From NCBI RefSeq assembly GCF_001708305.1, contig NZ_CP016953.1, positions 577,501 through 641,500 on the forward strand: a DNA stretch of 64,000 nucleotides, given 5' to 3'. A program made the translations under genes and the position numbers. Positions 10,421 through 20,473 of this stretch are shown one piece after another (positions within the stretch are counted from its first letter, which is position 1; each line of letters opens with the position of its first letter). The DNA is from Streptococcus himalayensis (GTDB lineage: Bacteria > Bacillota > Bacilli > Lactobacillales > Streptococcaceae). The notes beneath the pieces are model-generated. The model did not search any database. It was not told the origin of the DNA and saw only the letters and a list, made by a program, of their open reading frames with translations.

Positions 10421-13400
10421 TTAGTCAAACTTACTTTCCTTGATAGCGACTAAACGCTCACCAAATTGCTGCAAACTCTCAAGGATTTCATATTCCTTTT
10501 TACCACGCACATCAAATATAATTTCCAACAGCCCCTTTTCTTCTGCCATGCGTGCCTTTAAATTCGTCTGAGATAAGGCTTCAAAATAATCCTGAGTCAA
10601 AAAGAATTGCTGGGCCATTTTTTCAAAGCGAATACGAATCGTATGATCCTTACGATCTGCCAAGAGGACAAAGGATTTATCAAAATATGACTTGAGTAAG
10701 CCAATTTCTAATAGGTAAGCTACAACATCTGGGTAGTCTCCGAAGCGGTCTATCAACTCATCCTGGAGTTGCTCATAGTTTACACGATTGTCAATCTCTC
10801 GAATACGTTTGTAAATTTCGATTTTTTGACGCTCATCAGAGATATACTCACTCGGCAAATAAGCATCGATTTGAAGAGAGAGCTCAGCATTACTTTTCTG
10901 ACGCTTCTCTTCCTTCCCTTGCTTCCGCAAAATAGCCTCTTCCAGTAATTGGGAATACATTTCAAATCCGACTGAATCAATAAATCCTGATTGAGATTTT
11001 CCAAGGATATTTCCAGCTCCGCGAATTGACAAATCCCTCATGGCAATCTTAAAGCCAGAACCTAATTCTGTAAACCCTTTGATTGCTTCGAGACGTTTTT
11101 CAGAAACCTCGGTCAGAGATTTATCAGGACGATACATGAGATAGGCATAAGCGATACGATTGCTGCGTCCAACTCGACCACGTAGTTGATACAAGGTTGA
11201 CAAGCCCATGTGATCTGCATTTTCGATAAACAGAGTATTAGCATTGGGAATATCCACCCCTGTTTCAATAATTGTAGTCGTTACTAAAATATCATATTCG
11301 CCATTGATAAAGTCAAGGAGGGTATTCTCCAAACGAATTTCCGTCATCTGCCCATGCACATAACCAATGGAGGCTTCTGGAATCAATTCTTTTAACTCAG
11401 AAACCTTTTGCTCAATTGTGTCAACCTTGTTGTAAAGATAGTAAACTTGTCCACCACGATCCATTTCACGAAGAACAGCATCCCGAATAACCGTTGGATT
11501 GGTTTCTAACACATAAGTCTGAACTGGGTATCGATTAGTAGGAGGGGTTTCAATCACCGATAAATCACGAATTCCCAACATGGACATATGCAGTGTACGC
11601 GGAATAGGAGTGGCCGTTAGCGTCAAAACATCAATTTTGGTTTTTAACTCTTTCAATTTCTCCTTATGTTTTACCCCAAATCGCTGCTCTTCATCAATAA
11701 TCATAAGTCCTAAATCTGCAAATTCAACATCTTTTGATAACAGACGATGGGTTCCTATCAAAATATCGACCTGGCCTTTTTTTAATTTTTCAAGTGTTTC
11801 TTTCTGCTCGGACTTACTTCGAAAGCGACTCAAGACATCCACATTTACCGCAAAATTTTCAAATCGTTCCTTAAAATTTGAATAATGCTGCTGAGCCAAA
11901 ACTGTCGTAGGAACCAAGATTGCCACCTGTTTATGATCATTGACAGCTTTGAAAGCTGCTCTCATTGCCACCTCGGTCTTCCCAAATCCTACATCTCCGA
12001 CCAACAACCGATCCATGGGACTGCTACTTTCCATGTCCTTTTTGATCTCTTGAACACTACGAAGCTGATCCTCCGTTTCAACGTATGGAAAATCGTTGTC
12101 AAATGCTAATTGAGCATCGTCATCTTTTGAAAATTGGAATCCCTCTAATTGACTGCGCTCTGCATACAACTTAATCAAATCATCGGCAATATCCTCAACC
12201 TGCATCCGAACTTTTTGCTTAGTTTTTTGGAAACGCCCATCATTTAATTTATTGATTTTGGGAACTTTCCCATCGCTTGCTACATATTTGGATAAGGTAT
12301 TAATCTGCTCAACAGGAATCGAAATCCGATCTGCATTTTGGTACTGAATGCTAACATAATCACGGTGAACTCCTGAGATTTCAATGGTTTCAATTCCTAA
12401 ATACTGACCAATTCCATGGACTTGATGAACGACATAATCTCCTTTTTCCAGTTCGTTATAATCTTTTAGTCTCTCTGCATTTGAAATCTGTTGTCGACGA
12501 ACACGACGTTTTATTTTCTTCTGAAATATCTCAAATTCTGTAATCAGAACAATCTTCTCATCAACAAATTGAAATCCTTGAACAAGACTTCCAGCAATTA
12601 ACTGAACAGCATCTCGATAAATATTCTCCTCTTTTAGATAATCAAGATCAATTGCATACTCCTGTAAATGCTGCTGTAAACTTTGTAAACTTGAATCAGA
12701 ACTTGCCTGCAGGATAACAGTATAGCCTGACTTCCGATACCTAGCAATCTCATCCTTTAGGAGAGAAAATTGACTGAAAAATTCCTGCATGGGATATTGA
12801 TTAAACTGGTATAGAGTATCAAATTTCAGATTTCCTAATCCTTTATGAAAATTAGAAAAGAAAGTTGCTGGTTTATAGTTCCGATAATCTTTATAATTAC
12901 TGGCAAAATAGATTTGAGTTGACAAGGCTCTACTCTTTTGTAAATCTTCTGTCAATAAATTTGCAACCTCCAACTCAAAACGAGCATGTTGGTCCATAAT
13001 TTTTTGAAAATCATCTAAAAAAACAGGAGCATTTTTAGGAAGATAATCTTGAATCGTCCACTGCTTTTCATAAAAGAAGGAGAGAAATTTTCTCAAATCT
13101 GCGTGTGGTTTTCGATCACGACTACTGGTCAAAACTTCTTCTAAATAGGATTTTAAAGTTGGATCCACCTGCTTACTCAGCTCTTTTTCCAGTCTTTCGC
13201 TTCCCCTCTGGTAATCGTCTTCACCTAACAACAACTCCGTCATCGGATGAATTATAATCCTATCGATATTCTCCAAAGAACGCTGACTATCAGCATCAAA
13301 TCGTCTAATTCCATCAATCTCATCACCAAAAAATTCAATACGATAAGGATACTCTTCTTCCAGTTCAAAAATATCAAGAATATCTCCTCGTAAACTAAAT

Positions 13401-13924
13401 TCACCCTGACTCAACACTTGATTGACACGATTGTAACCCATACAGGATAATTGATTGACAATAGTGTCAACAGAAAATTCTAATCCCACTTCAAGGGATA
13501 AAAGAAATTCCTGCAAACGCTTCGGATTTGGAAGCAAAAGACGACTGGCTGATAAATTGGTAACTAGGATTCCTTTCTTTTGAGAATCTTGCAAAAAATG
13601 AAGAGCTGATAAACGAGCAACTTGTTTTTCTTTTGAGGAGAAAACAAACTCTGCTAAAGGAGTATCATCGGCTAAGAAAGGATAGACAAATTCTTCCCCT
13701 AATAAACTAAGCAAATCACTGACCAAGCGTTCCGCTTCATTTTGAGTTGACGTTAAGACCAATAGTTTATCATTTTCATCCAAACTCGCTGCCATCGTAA
13801 TCGCTTTGGTAGAGGAAGCAAGACCTAAAATCAATTGACGACTGGCAGTCTGTAAATTCCTTTTCCAGTCGTTAATTTGTTGATTTTGTTGAAATAAATC
13901 TACTATGTTCATGTGTTTATCCAT
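10421..13924 (-). CDS. mfd: transcription-repair coupling factor Mfd
   Basis: Large ATP-dependent translocase that removes stalled RNA polymerase and recruits UvrA to template-strand lesions. The 1167-residue length is standard. The N-terminal UvrB-like region is followed by the RNA polymerase interaction domain starting about [14 protein letters not shown], then helicase motifs [11 protein letters not shown] (Walker A), [11 protein letters not shown] (DEEQ box) and the QLRGRVGRS motif VI, and a C-terminal TRCF domain. It overlaps pth by 8 nt. Two palindromes of the TTKACA-N4-TGTMAA family lie inside it. Confidence 0.98.
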   Translation of the reverse strand: MDKHMNIVDLFQQNQQINDWKRNLQTASRQLILGLASSTKAITMAASLDENDKLLVLTSTQNEAERLVSDLLSLLGEEFVYPFLADDTPLAEFVFSSKEKQVARLSALHFLQDSQKKGILVTNLSASRLLLPNPKRLQEFLLSLEVGLEFSVDTIVNQLSCMGYNRVNQVLSQGEFSLRGDILDIFELEEEYPYRIEFFGDEIDGIRRFDADSQRSLENIDRIIIHPMTELLLGEDDYQRGSERLEKELSKQVDPTLKSYLEEVLTSSRDRKPHADLRKFLSFFYEKQWTIQDYLPKNAPVFLDDFQKIMDQHARFELEVANLLTEDLQKSRALSTQIYFASNYKDYRNYKPATFFSNFHKGLGNLKFDTLYQFNQYPMQEFFSQFSLLKDEIARYRKSGYTVILQASSDSSLQSLQQHLQEYAIDLDYLKEENIYRDAVQLIAGSLVQGFQFVDEKIVLITEFEIFQKKIKRRVRRQQISNAERLKDYNELEKGDYVVHQVHGIGQYLGIETIEISGVHRDYVSIQYQNADRISIPVEQINTLSKYVASDGKVPKINKLNDGRFQKTKQKVRMQVEDIADDLIKLYAERSQLEGFQFSKDDDAQLAFDNDFPYVETEDQLRSVQEIKKDMESSSPMDRLLVGDVGFGKTEVAMRAAFKAVNDHKQVAILVPTTVLAQQHYSNFKERFENFAVNVDVLSRFRSKSEQKETLEKLKKGQVDILIGTHRLLSKDVEFADLGLMIIDEEQRFGVKHKEKLKELKTKIDVLTLTATPIPRTLHMSMLGIRDLSVIETPPTNRYPVQTYVLETNPTVIRDAVLREMDRGGQVYYLYNKVDTIEQKVSELKELIPEASIGYVHGQMTEIRLENTLLDFINGEYDILVTTTIIETGVDIPNANTLFIENADHMGLSTLYQLRGRVGRSNRIAYAYLMYRPDKSLTEVSEKRLEAIKGFTELGSGFKIAMRDLSIRGAGNILGKSQSGFIDSVGFEMYSQLLEEAILRKQGKEEKRQKSNAELSLQIDAYLPSEYISDERQKIEIYKRIREIDNRVNYEQLQDELIDRFGDYPDVVAYLLEIGLLKSYFDKSFVLLADRKDHTIRIRFEKMAQQFFLTQDYFEALSQTNLKARMAEEKGLLEIIFDVRGKKEYEILESLQQFGERLVAIKESKFD
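10779..10794. repeat. TTKACA-N4-TGTMAA palindrome in mfd
   Basis: TTTACA-CGAT-TGTCAA. One of 14 exact matches to the same 16-bp pattern in this window; function unknown. Confidence 0.6.
13455..13470. repeat. TTKACA-N4-TGTMAA palindrome in mfd
   Basis: TTGACA-ATAG-TGTCAA, perfectly symmetrical outside the four-base spacer; extends by A on the left and C on the right. Confidence 0.6.
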
Positions 13925-14486
13925 TGTAGCGTTGCATCAGCTTCTCAAATTGAGGATCTTGTAAATAATCATTGACACAATTGTCAACCTTATCTAAGGT
14001 CTGTAAAATCGTTATAACATCTTCTGAATCAAATTTTCCAAGTACATGATGGACAACGGTCATTCCTTGCTTAGGGCGACCAATCCCAATTTTGATTCGT
14101 TTGAAATCTTGAGTTCCGATGTGTTTAATAATACTCTTAATCCCATTGTGTCCGCCCGCTGAACCTTTAGCTCGCAAACGAATTTTGCCAACCTCCATAT
14201 CTAGATCATCATAAATCACTAATAAATCTTCTACGTCCAGACCATAGTAAGAAAGCAGAGCGTGAACTGCCTTTCCAGATTCATTCATAAATGTCACTGG
14301 TTTGACAAAATAAATCTTTTCACCATTCATAAAGATAGTTGCAATCTCTGCTTGGAAAATTTTATCTGTTGTAAAACTACCATTTAATTTCTTTACAATC
14401 TTGTCAACCAACATAAATCCAACATTGTGCTTTGTTTCCACATATTTATCTCCAGGATTTCCTAGACCCACAATCATTTTTGTCAT
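13917..14486 (-). CDS. pth: peptidyl-tRNA hydrolase
   Basis: Releases tRNA from peptidyl-tRNAs that drop off ribosomes. The 189-residue protein begins [12 protein letters not shown], has the catalytic His20 in KHNVGF, the YDDLDM segment near residue 93 and the GSAGGHNG motif that follows it. The length is typical. It is coupled to mfd by an 8-nt overlap, an order conserved across Firmicutes. Two dispersed palindromes sit within it. Confidence 0.97.
   Translation of the reverse strand: MTKMIVGLGNPGDKYVETKHNVGFMLVDKIVKKLNGSFTTDKIFQAEIATIFMNGEKIYFVKPVTFMNESGKAVHALLSYYGLDVEDLLVIYDDLDMEVGKIRLRAKGSAGGHNGIKSIIKHIGTQDFKRIKIGIGRPKQGMTVVHHVLGKFDSEDVITILQTLDKVDNCVNDYLQDPQFEKLMQRYNG
13972..13987. repeat. 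TTKACA-N4-TGTMAA palindrome in pth
   Basis: TTGACA-CAAT-TGTCAA, perfect outside the spacer. Confidence 0.6.
14392..14407. repeat. TTKACA-N4-TGTMAA palindrome in pth
   Basis: TTTACA-ATCT-TGTCAA, 405 bp from the other pth copy. Confidence 0.6.
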
Positions 14487-14506
14487 TTTTTCTCCTTTTA
14501 CAATAC

Positions 14507-14538
14507 CAAAACGAGGCTGGGATAATCTATCCCAACCT
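14507..14538 (-). terminator. terminator after ychF
   Basis: On the minus strand GGTTGGGATA-GAT-TATCCCAGCC forms a 10-bp stem (one G-U pair) followed by TCGTTTT, between ychF and pth. Confidence 0.7.
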
Positions 14539-14588
14539 AGAAAACTATTCCTAGCATCCTGCTCATACTAGACAGGTAGTCGTCTCAT

Positions 14589-15704
14589 CTATACATTGAA
14601 GCGGAATTCCATAATATCCCCATCCTGAACAAGGTATTCTTTGCCTTCTTCACGCAAACGTCCTGCTTCTTTGACGGATTTTTCACTGCCATACTTTACC
14701 AAATCATCATAAGACATGGTAACTGCTCGGATAAAACCTTTTTCAAAGTCAGAATGGATGATACCGGCAGCTTGTGGAGCTTTCATCCCACGTTTAAAGG
14801 TCCAAGCACGGACTTCCTTTTCTCCTGCTGTAAAATAGGTTCCTAGACCCAGCAAATGATAGGCAGCTCGTGTTAATTTATCAACACCTGACTCCGTTAA
14901 GCCCATTGCTTCTAAAAATTCTGCCTTATCTGCTTCATCAAGTTCAGAAATTTCTTCTTCTGCACGTGCTGAAATAACGACTACTTCTGCATTTTCTGTC
15001 GCTGCAAACTCACGAATTTGCTTCACGTAGTTAATATTATCTGGATCTGCCACATCCTCTTCGCTAACATTTGCCACATAAAGAACTGGTTTTGTCGTTA
15101 AAAGGAATAATCCTTTCACCACTTTTTGCTCTTCCTCATTAAATTCAATCGTACGAGCAGATAAGCCATCTTCTAAGACTGGTTTGATTTTTTGTAGAAC
15201 AGTAAATTCTGCAACAGAATCCTTATCTTTTTGCGTACGAGCCATTTTTTCTACACGCGCATAGCGTTTGTTGACACTCTCTAAATCTGCCAAAATCAAT
15301 TCTAAATTGATTGTTTCAATATCGGCCATTGGATCCACAAAAGCAGACTCACGCCCTTGTTCCCGCATGACATTTTCATCATCAAAGGCACGAACGACAT
15401 GAACAATGGCATCAACTTCACGGATATTGGCCAAGAATTTATTTCCAAGACCTTCCCCTTTAGAAGCCCCTTTGACAATTCCAGCAATATCTGTAAATTC
15501 AAAGGTCGTTGGAACTTTCTTCTGCGGTTTGATCAACTCTGTTAGTTTATCCAATCGTGCATCTGGAACCTCTACTCGTCCAACATTGGGATCAATGGTC
15601 GCAAACGGGTAGTTTGCGGCTTCTGCTCCTGCTTTTGTAATTGCATTAAATAGGGTTGATTTCCCAACATTGGGCAACCCAACGATACCTGCTGTTAAAG
15701 CCAT
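14589..15704 (-). CDS. ychF: redox-regulated ribosome-associated ATPase YchF (OLA1)
   Basis: Obg-related P-loop protein that prefers ATP and has been linked to translation and stress responses. From ATG 15704 it has 371 residues. The G1 motif GLPNVGKST is near the N terminus, the [12 protein letters not shown] segment is the switch/G3 region, and a TGS domain ends the protein with [12 protein letters not shown] preferred 15704 because GGAGAAATAGAA precedes it; an in-frame start at 15731 adds nine residues without family support. Confidence 0.96.
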   Translation of the reverse strand: MALTAGIVGLPNVGKSTLFNAITKAGAEAANYPFATIDPNVGRVEVPDARLDKLTELIKPQKKVPTTFEFTDIAGIVKGASKGEGLGNKFLANIREVDAIVHVVRAFDDENVMREQGRESAFVDPMADIETINLELILADLESVNKRYARVEKMARTQKDKDSVAEFTVLQKIKPVLEDGLSARTIEFNEEEQKVVKGLFLLTTKPVLYVANVSEEDVADPDNINYVKQIREFAATENAEVVVISARAEEEISELDEADKAEFLEAMGLTESGVDKLTRAAYHLLGLGTYFTAGEKEVRAWTFKRGMKAPQAAGIIHSDFEKGFIRAVTMSYDDLVKYGSEKSVKEAGRLREEGKEYLVQDGDIMEFRFNV

Positions 15705-15760
15705 TTCTATTTCTCCATTCAAAAATTTCAATCAAACCTATTATAGCATAAAATCAAGTA

Positions 15761-15789
15761 AAAAAGCCTATCAAACGACAGACTTTTTT
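15761..15789 (-). terminator. terminator near the XRE gene end
   Basis: A 12-bp stem with two G-U pairs, AAAAAGTCTGTC on the minus strand pairing with GATAGGCTTTTT, followed by further T. It follows the XRE gene stop and precedes ychF. Confidence 0.65.
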
Positions 15790-15794
15790 AGGAA

Positions 15795-16166
15795 CTAATT
15801 AAGAGAAGTAGTTCCCCAAACTCCTATAAGATTTAGAAAACAATAAATCAAAAAAATAATCAATAGAGTAGCAAGGACATTGGCAACTATAATCCAGTAA
15901 AGTCTAATCAACTCCTTTATATCGACCTTCTTTTTTTCAAAAACTCTTTCAATTCTCACTTCTGGAGTTTTTGCTAAGACCAACTCATCCAGACTGACCT
16001 CTAAACATGTAGCTAATGTGATAAGATTTTCCATATCGGGTGTTGCATCGCCGTTTTCCCATTTGGAAATGGATTGACGTGAAATAAATAGTTTTTGAGC
16101 CAGCTCTTCTTGAGAAAGACTCTTAGCTACACGTAGTGCTTTTAGTTGCTCTGAGAATGTTTTCAT
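15795..16166 (-). CDS. XRE-family HTH protein with a C-terminal membrane segment
   Basis: From ATG 16166, preceded by GGAGGT, the product is 123 aa. Residues about 5-60 form a classic HTH-XRE domain (LSQEELAQKLFISRQSISKW). The last 40 residues contain one strong membrane segment (WIIVANVLATLLIIFLIYCFL). Membrane-tethered XRE proteins of this size are common in streptococci and often repress their own gene or a neighbour. I cannot name the target. It lies between ychF and the dnaN-side genes and is not part of the conserved replication block. Confidence 0.8.
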   Translation of the reverse strand: MKTFSEQLKALRVAKSLSQEELAQKLFISRQSISKWENGDATPDMENLITLATCLEVSLDELVLAKTPEVRIERVFEKKKVDIKELIRLYWIIVANVLATLLIIFLIYCFLNLIGVWGTTSLN

Positions 16167-16369
16167 AACAACGACCTCCTTTATTATTTGTACTTTTATG
16201 TTCATTATAAGCCAATCAGTGATATTTGAAAAGCACTTTTCTCCGCAACTGGAAGTTGCAAAGAGGGCTCATATTAGCTTCAGATAAGGCTTTACACAGT
16301 TGACAAAACAATGAGAGATAAGAATTTTTTTATACATATATCAATATTCTTGTAATAAAGGAGGTTTTG

Positions 16370-16468
16370 ATGAAAAAAACACTTAGAACCAGCTATAGCT
16401 ATGTACAAATAAAAAATGGATTACACACTCCATTGATTTTCAAGAGGAAACATTCGCTTCAAATCTAG
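16370..16468 (+). CDS. possible small ORF (32 aa) or gene remnant
   Basis: ATG 16370 is preceded by an excellent ribosome site (AAAGGAGG) and gives a basic 32-residue peptide, MKKTLRTSYS to HSLQI. The next frame continues openly as KSSTTLLNQTEFKEVKNGSF to a stop near 16543, which looks protein-like, so a single frameshift in a longer gene of about 55 residues is possible. No good promoter spacing was found. Unknown function; either a small peptide or a decayed gene. Confidence 0.35.
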   Translation: MKKTLRTSYSYVQIKNGLHTPLIFKRKHSLQI

Positions 16469-16570
16469 TACTACTCTACTCAATCAAACTGAATTCAAGG
16501 AAGTCAAAAATGGCTCCTTCGAATCTCTAAAGAAACCATAAAGAGGAGATTGTTTGCATCCCCTCTTTTT

Positions 16571-16762
16571 CTATAGTATTTTTTTTAATTTTCGTTCAAA
16601 GTCATACCGGCTCATCATGATTAGATGGTCACAATTCGTGCAGCGGATTTTAATATCAGCACCAAGACGTTTAACTTCCCAACAATTGGCCTTTTTGCCT
16701 GTCGATTTTATTGTACAAGCATGAGGTTTTTTCATTTCGACTAAACTTCCAACTTCATACAT
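16571..16762 (-). CDS. DUF951 family protein
   Basis: A 63-residue protein that starts on the last base of dnaN, showing translational coupling. It keeps the DUF951 pattern: GSLVEMKKPHACT near the start, a central KKANCWEVKRLGADIKIRC and a C-terminal Cys pair (RCTNCDHL). The cysteines suggest a small metal-binding fold. It is conserved directly downstream of dnaN in streptococci; function unknown. Confidence 0.92.
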   Translation of the reverse strand: MYEVGSLVEMKKPHACTIKSTGKKANCWEVKRLGADIKIRCTNCDHLIMMSRYDFERKLKKIL

Positions 16763-17898
16763 TAGTTTGTTCTCACTGGCGTAATCAATTGAATAAAGCT
16801 ATCCGTATCATCTTCCGGAACTAACGTAAACGGACGAACAGCTGAAATAAAGCTAATTGTTACTTCCTCACTGTCAATAGCCTTTAAGGCTTCGATTAAG
16901 TATGTTGGATTAAAGCTAATGGCTAACTCCTCTCCAGAAGAATGGACCGTATCAATTTCTTCATCCACTCGACCGACTTCAGGTGAATGAACATGGGCAC
17001 GTACGACTCCTTTTGCAATTTCTAATTTGACAGTCCCATTTTGTGTCGCATTAGATAACAAACGAGCTCGTTCCATGGACTGACGGAGTTTATTGGTGGT
17101 AAAAGTCACCACATTGGTAAATTCAGTTGGAATCAAACGATCCGTATCAGGATAATTTCCTTCTAACAGGCGTGTGTAGAAGCTAATATTTTCACTTCTA
17201 AAGAGCAATTGGTTATTGGCGAAGAAAATCTCCACCGTTTCAATATCGTCCGTAAAAACGGCTGAAAATTCGCGTAGGGAGCGACTAGGAATCACAACAT
17301 CAAAATTATCTCCTGTTTTCTCCAAGGTGATCTTCTTTTGACTCATTCGATGGGAGTCTGTTGCCACTGTTTTTAAGGATTGATTATCTGTTAAAACAAA
17401 ATGAACCCCTGTTAAAATAGGACGACTTTCTTGCGTACTGGCTGCAAAAGCTGTTTCATTGATGATTTGTTTGAGAATCTTCGTTTCTAAAATCAGAGGA
17501 TTACTTGCAGCAACCTCCTGAATCCGAGGATATTGATCAGGATCTTTTCCTTTTAGAGTAATTTCTGATTTTCCACTGACTAGAACGACCTGTTTTTGTT
17601 CAATTTCCTTAAAATCTAGGGTAATATCTGGAAGACTGGAAACAATATTGATAAAAAAGTTTGCTTCTAAAAGAATGGAACCTAGAGAATTAATCAATAA
17701 CCCTGCATTTTCATTTTTAACAGAAATAAAGTTTTCAATAGAAATTTGTCCATTTGAACCAATTAAGGTAATTCCTTCATTGCTGACATCAATTTTGATG
17801 GTCGATAAGATTGGAATCGCATTTTTATGACTAATCGCTCGTTTAGTAGTTGTTAGAGCTTGCAAAAATAAATTTTTATTGATTGAAAAATGAATCAT
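16762..17898 (-). CDS. dnaN: DNA polymerase III sliding clamp, beta subunit
   Basis: Ring-shaped processivity clamp for the replicative polymerase. The 378-residue protein has three repeated clamp domains and ends in the family's hydrophobic groove region (PFTLVPEDD, LITPVRTN). It follows dnaA by 156 bp, the classic origin-proximal order. Its last base is shared with the DUF951 start. Confidence 0.98.
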   Translation of the reverse strand: MIHFSINKNLFLQALTTTKRAISHKNAIPILSTIKIDVSNEGITLIGSNGQISIENFISVKNENAGLLINSLGSILLEANFFINIVSSLPDITLDFKEIEQKQVVLVSGKSEITLKGKDPDQYPRIQEVAASNPLILETKILKQIINETAFAASTQESRPILTGVHFVLTDNQSLKTVATDSHRMSQKKITLEKTGDNFDVVIPSRSLREFSAVFTDDIETVEIFFANNQLLFRSENISFYTRLLEGNYPDTDRLIPTEFTNVVTFTTNKLRQSMERARLLSNATQNGTVKLEIAKGVVRAHVHSPEVGRVDEEIDTVHSSGEELAISFNPTYLIEALKAIDSEEVTISFISAVRPFTLVPEDDTDSFIQLITPVRTN

Positions 17899-17960
17899 GA
17901 ATTCTCCTTTATTTTATCTAGTATAATAAGGTTAATAGTAATAGTAGAGCGTGTGGAACC

Positions 17961-18053
17961 TGTGGAAAAGTATCCAGATGCTGAGTACATCAAGATTTTG
18001 CGCGTGTTTAAAAATTGTGGAAAAAGTAAGGTGGAATTCAAAAGTTATCCACA
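17961..18053. promoter_or_regulatory. DnaA boxes between dnaA and dnaN
   Basis: TGTGGAAAA at 17961-17969 and 18016-18024, and the perfect consensus TTATCCACA at 18045-18053. The last lies directly after the dnaA stop. Together with the boxes upstream of dnaA this gives the bipartite layout often seen at Firmicutes origins. Confidence 0.75.
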
Positions 18054-18054
18054 G

Positions 18055-19416
18055 TTAATTGATTTTCTTTTTGATGCTTTCAATTTCAAGACGCAAAGTA
18101 TCATCAGTTTCCAGCCACTTTTTAATCTTATCGTAGGCATGCATGACCGTGGTATGGTCTTTTCCTCCAAATTCCCGTCCAATTTTAGGAAGACTGTTAT
18201 CGGTCATCTCGCGGGCGAGATACATAGCTACTTGACGAGCCTGAACGATATTTTGAATTCGTCTGCTTCCCTTCATTTCTTTGACGCTAACTCCGTAGAA
18301 ATTTCCAACTTCTGTTTGGATTTTCTCGATAGGAATAACAAGGATTTGACTGGCATCTTGTTTTCTAGCTCGAATCGCTTTTGCTGCGACATCAATCGTG
18401 ATTTCCTTTATTTGATGAACTTTGGCAATCAAACTGATATCATTTAAAGCACCTTCTAAATCACGGACATTTGAATCAAACTGACCAGCCAAATATTCCA
18501 ATGTATCATTGGGAAAATGATAGGGAAGTTTTTCAGTTTTGTTCAGTAGGATTGCAACACGTGTGTCAAAATCAGGAGGAGTGATGTTTTGGGTTAATCC
18601 CCATTTAAAGCGCGTCACCAGTCGTTCTTCCAAATTATCGAGGTGGTCTGGACTTCGGTCACTGGTCAAGACAATCTGTTTATTATCCCCATGCAGGCTA
18701 TTAAAGGTATTGAAGAATTCTTCTTGGGTAGAGACTTTTTTTCCACCTAAAGATTGAATATCGTCAATCAAAAGGAGATCAAGATTACGGTAGGTTCTCT
18801 TGAATTTGTCCATTTCTCCCAGCCTTAAATGATCTAGAAAATCATTGATAAAGGTTTCAGCTGGGATGTATTTGACCCGTGCGTTAGGGATATTTTCTAA
18901 TATTTGATTGCCAATAGCATGTAGTAAATGAGTTTTTCCAAGTCCTGGACCTCCATAGATAAAGAGAGGATTATAGGTGGTTGCAAGATCTTCTGATACA
19001 GCTAGTGCTGCAGCCTTAACCCATTCATTGCCAGGCCCTTGGACAAAATTATCAAAGGTATATTTTTCTTTGAGGCCTGTTTTTAGAGGAGGGAGCTGTT
19101 CGAGTTGATAGCTTGCACTTGGGCTAGAGCTCTCTGTCAGACTGTTTTCTTCGGGGTTAGAAACCTCTTCATCACTAAAGACATAGTGAGCACTAATTTC
19201 TTGGTTAAAAATTTCAAAGCCTGCTGTAATAATGACATCTGCCAGATTTTGAGTCCAAAATAGCTCCTTGACAGGAGTATCAAGGAAAATAGTTGCTTTA
19301 CTCTCTCGAATACTTAGCAACTTTGCCTCAGCTATAAAATAGCTATATGTTGTAGACGTAATTTTTTCTTTGGCTAAGAGTAGAACCCTTTGCCAAAACT
19401 CTTCTTCTTTTGTCAT
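18055..19416 (-). CDS. dnaA: chromosomal replication initiator DnaA
   Basis: AAA+ initiator that binds DnaA boxes and melts oriC. The 453-residue protein has the N-terminal helicase-loading domain, Walker [12 protein letters not shown] in the first part of the AAA domain, Walker B LLIDDIQ, and the C-terminal DNA-binding domain with the signature [14 protein letters not shown]. Flanked on both sides by DnaA boxes, so autoregulation is likely. Confidence 0.99.
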   Translation of the reverse strand: MTKEEEFWQRVLLLAKEKITSTTYSYFIAEAKLLSIRESKATIFLDTPVKELFWTQNLADVIITAGFEIFNQEISAHYVFSDEEVSNPEENSLTESSSPSASYQLEQLPPLKTGLKEKYTFDNFVQGPGNEWVKAAALAVSEDLATTYNPLFIYGGPGLGKTHLLHAIGNQILENIPNARVKYIPAETFINDFLDHLRLGEMDKFKRTYRNLDLLLIDDIQSLGGKKVSTQEEFFNTFNSLHGDNKQIVLTSDRSPDHLDNLEERLVTRFKWGLTQNITPPDFDTRVAILLNKTEKLPYHFPNDTLEYLAGQFDSNVRDLEGALNDISLIAKVHQIKEITIDVAAKAIRARKQDASQILVIPIEKIQTEVGNFYGVSVKEMKGSRRIQNIVQARQVAMYLAREMTDNSLPKIGREFGGKDHTTVMHAYDKIKKWLETDDTLRLEIESIKKKIN

Positions 19417-19627
19417 CGGAACCTCCTTTGCTAATAGTGAGTTTTCTTATTGTATCATAAAATCTTTTAGTTTTCCACAGGATAATTATACCACAAACTT
19501 TTAAAGTTTTCCACAGCTTGTGGAAACAAATTCACAGTGTGTGCTTCTGTTTTCCACAGCTTGTGGAAATTAAAGAGAAAACTTGGTATAACGGTATTTT
19601 TCTCGTGTATAACTCTGTGCAGAGACG
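19417..19627. other. oriC: DnaA-box cluster between dnaA and parB
   Basis: Five DnaA boxes in about 100 bp: TTTTCCACA at 19471, 19507 and 19550, with opposite-strand partners TGTGGAAAC at 19519 and TGTGGAAAT at 19562. The last two pairs form TTTTCCACAGCTTGTGGAAA palindromes 43 bp apart. AT-rich DNA lies on both sides, and the dnaA promoter must also be here. Location next to dnaA with parB on the other side is the standard streptococcal origin. Confidence 0.9.
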
Positions 19628-19659
19628 AAAAAAAATAACAGCCTTATTTGAAGCTGTTA
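19628..19659 (-). terminator. terminator overlapping the parB stop
   Basis: On the minus strand AACAGC-N10-GCTGTT is followed by ATTTTTTTT. It overlaps the last codons of parB and insulates oriC from parB transcription. Confidence 0.8.
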
Positions 19660-20411
19660 ATAATTCTTTGATATTCTTCAAGATTTGAAAATGAAATCGA
19701 GAGGGTTCCATTTTGCTCCTTTTGGCTACGAATCTTAATCTGAACCTCGACCCCCAATTTTTTCCGAAGTTTCTCTTCCTCTGCTTGGATAAATTGAGAT
19801 TTTTGATTGGTCTTCTTGTTTAATGTTGAGGTCTGGATAGCCTTCTCTAGCCATCTGACAGAAGGGGCTTCTTTTTCGATAATTTGAAACCAGTGTTCCT
19901 GTTCCTCTTTTTTTAAGGGAATTAAGACACGCGCGTGTGCTTGGGATAACCGTCCATCTTTAACGGATTTTTGAATGTCATCAGGTAGGGCCAGTAAACG
20001 AAGAATATTGCTAATATAAGGACGAGACTTTCCTATGCTTTCTGCAATTTCTTGATGTGTCAATCCTCTGTCAATGAGATGTTGATAGGACTCGGCTTCT
20101 TCGATAGGATTGAGATTTTCTCTTTGTAAATTTTCAATGATTGCATGCTGGATCATGTCATCATCGCTCAACTCCTTGATAATAGCTGAAATTTTTGTCA
20201 ATCCAGCCAGTTTGGCTGCTCGAAATCGTCTTTCTCCTGCTAGTAATTCATAGCCGATGATATTAGACTTTCGAACAATAATTGGTTGGATAATGCCATT
20301 TTCTCGGATAGATTGGGCTAATTCTTGTAATTTTTTAGGGTCAAATTCTTTACGAGGTTGATAAGGATTGACTTGAATATCGCTTAACGGGATTTGTTGA
20401 TAATGTTCCAT
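19644..20411 (-). CDS. parB: chromosome partitioning protein ParB (Spo0J)
   Basis: CTP-dependent clamp that loads at parS and recruits SMC to the origin. The 255-residue protein has the N-terminal ParB motif (NPYQPRKEF), the box II GERRFRAAK with the CTP-binding arginines, the HTH region (THQEIAESIGKSRPYISNILRLL) and a short C-terminal dimerisation domain. No parA is next to it, as expected for streptococci, which lack a cognate ParA here. Two perfect parS cores and one near-match lie in this window. Confidence 0.97.
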   Translation of the reverse strand: MEHYQQIPLSDIQVNPYQPRKEFDPKKLQELAQSIRENGIIQPIIVRKSNIIGYELLAGERRFRAAKLAGLTKISAIIKELSDDDMIQHAIIENLQRENLNPIEEAESYQHLIDRGLTHQEIAESIGKSRPYISNILRLLALPDDIQKSVKDGRLSQAHARVLIPLKKEEQEHWFQIIEKEAPSVRWLEKAIQTSTLNKKTNQKSQFIQAEEEKLRKKLGVEVQIKIRSQKEQNGTLSISFSNLEEYQRIINSFK

Positions 20412-20430
20412 ACGTAATTAGCATAACACA

Positions 20431-20471
20431 CCTTTACGATTCTGTAAAGGTGTGTTGACATGATTGTAAAG
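20431..20471. repeat. two adjacent palindromes between htrA and parB
   Basis: CTTTACG-ATTC-TGTAAAG (one mismatch) at about 20432-20449 is followed by TTGACA-TGAT-TGTAAA at 20455-20470. The second is an exact member of the TTKACA-N4-TGTMAA family. They occupy most of the 62-bp gap upstream of parB, so they could be an operator for parB or a transcript hairpin after htrA; no T-run follows. Confidence 0.6.
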
Positions 20472-20473
20472 GA

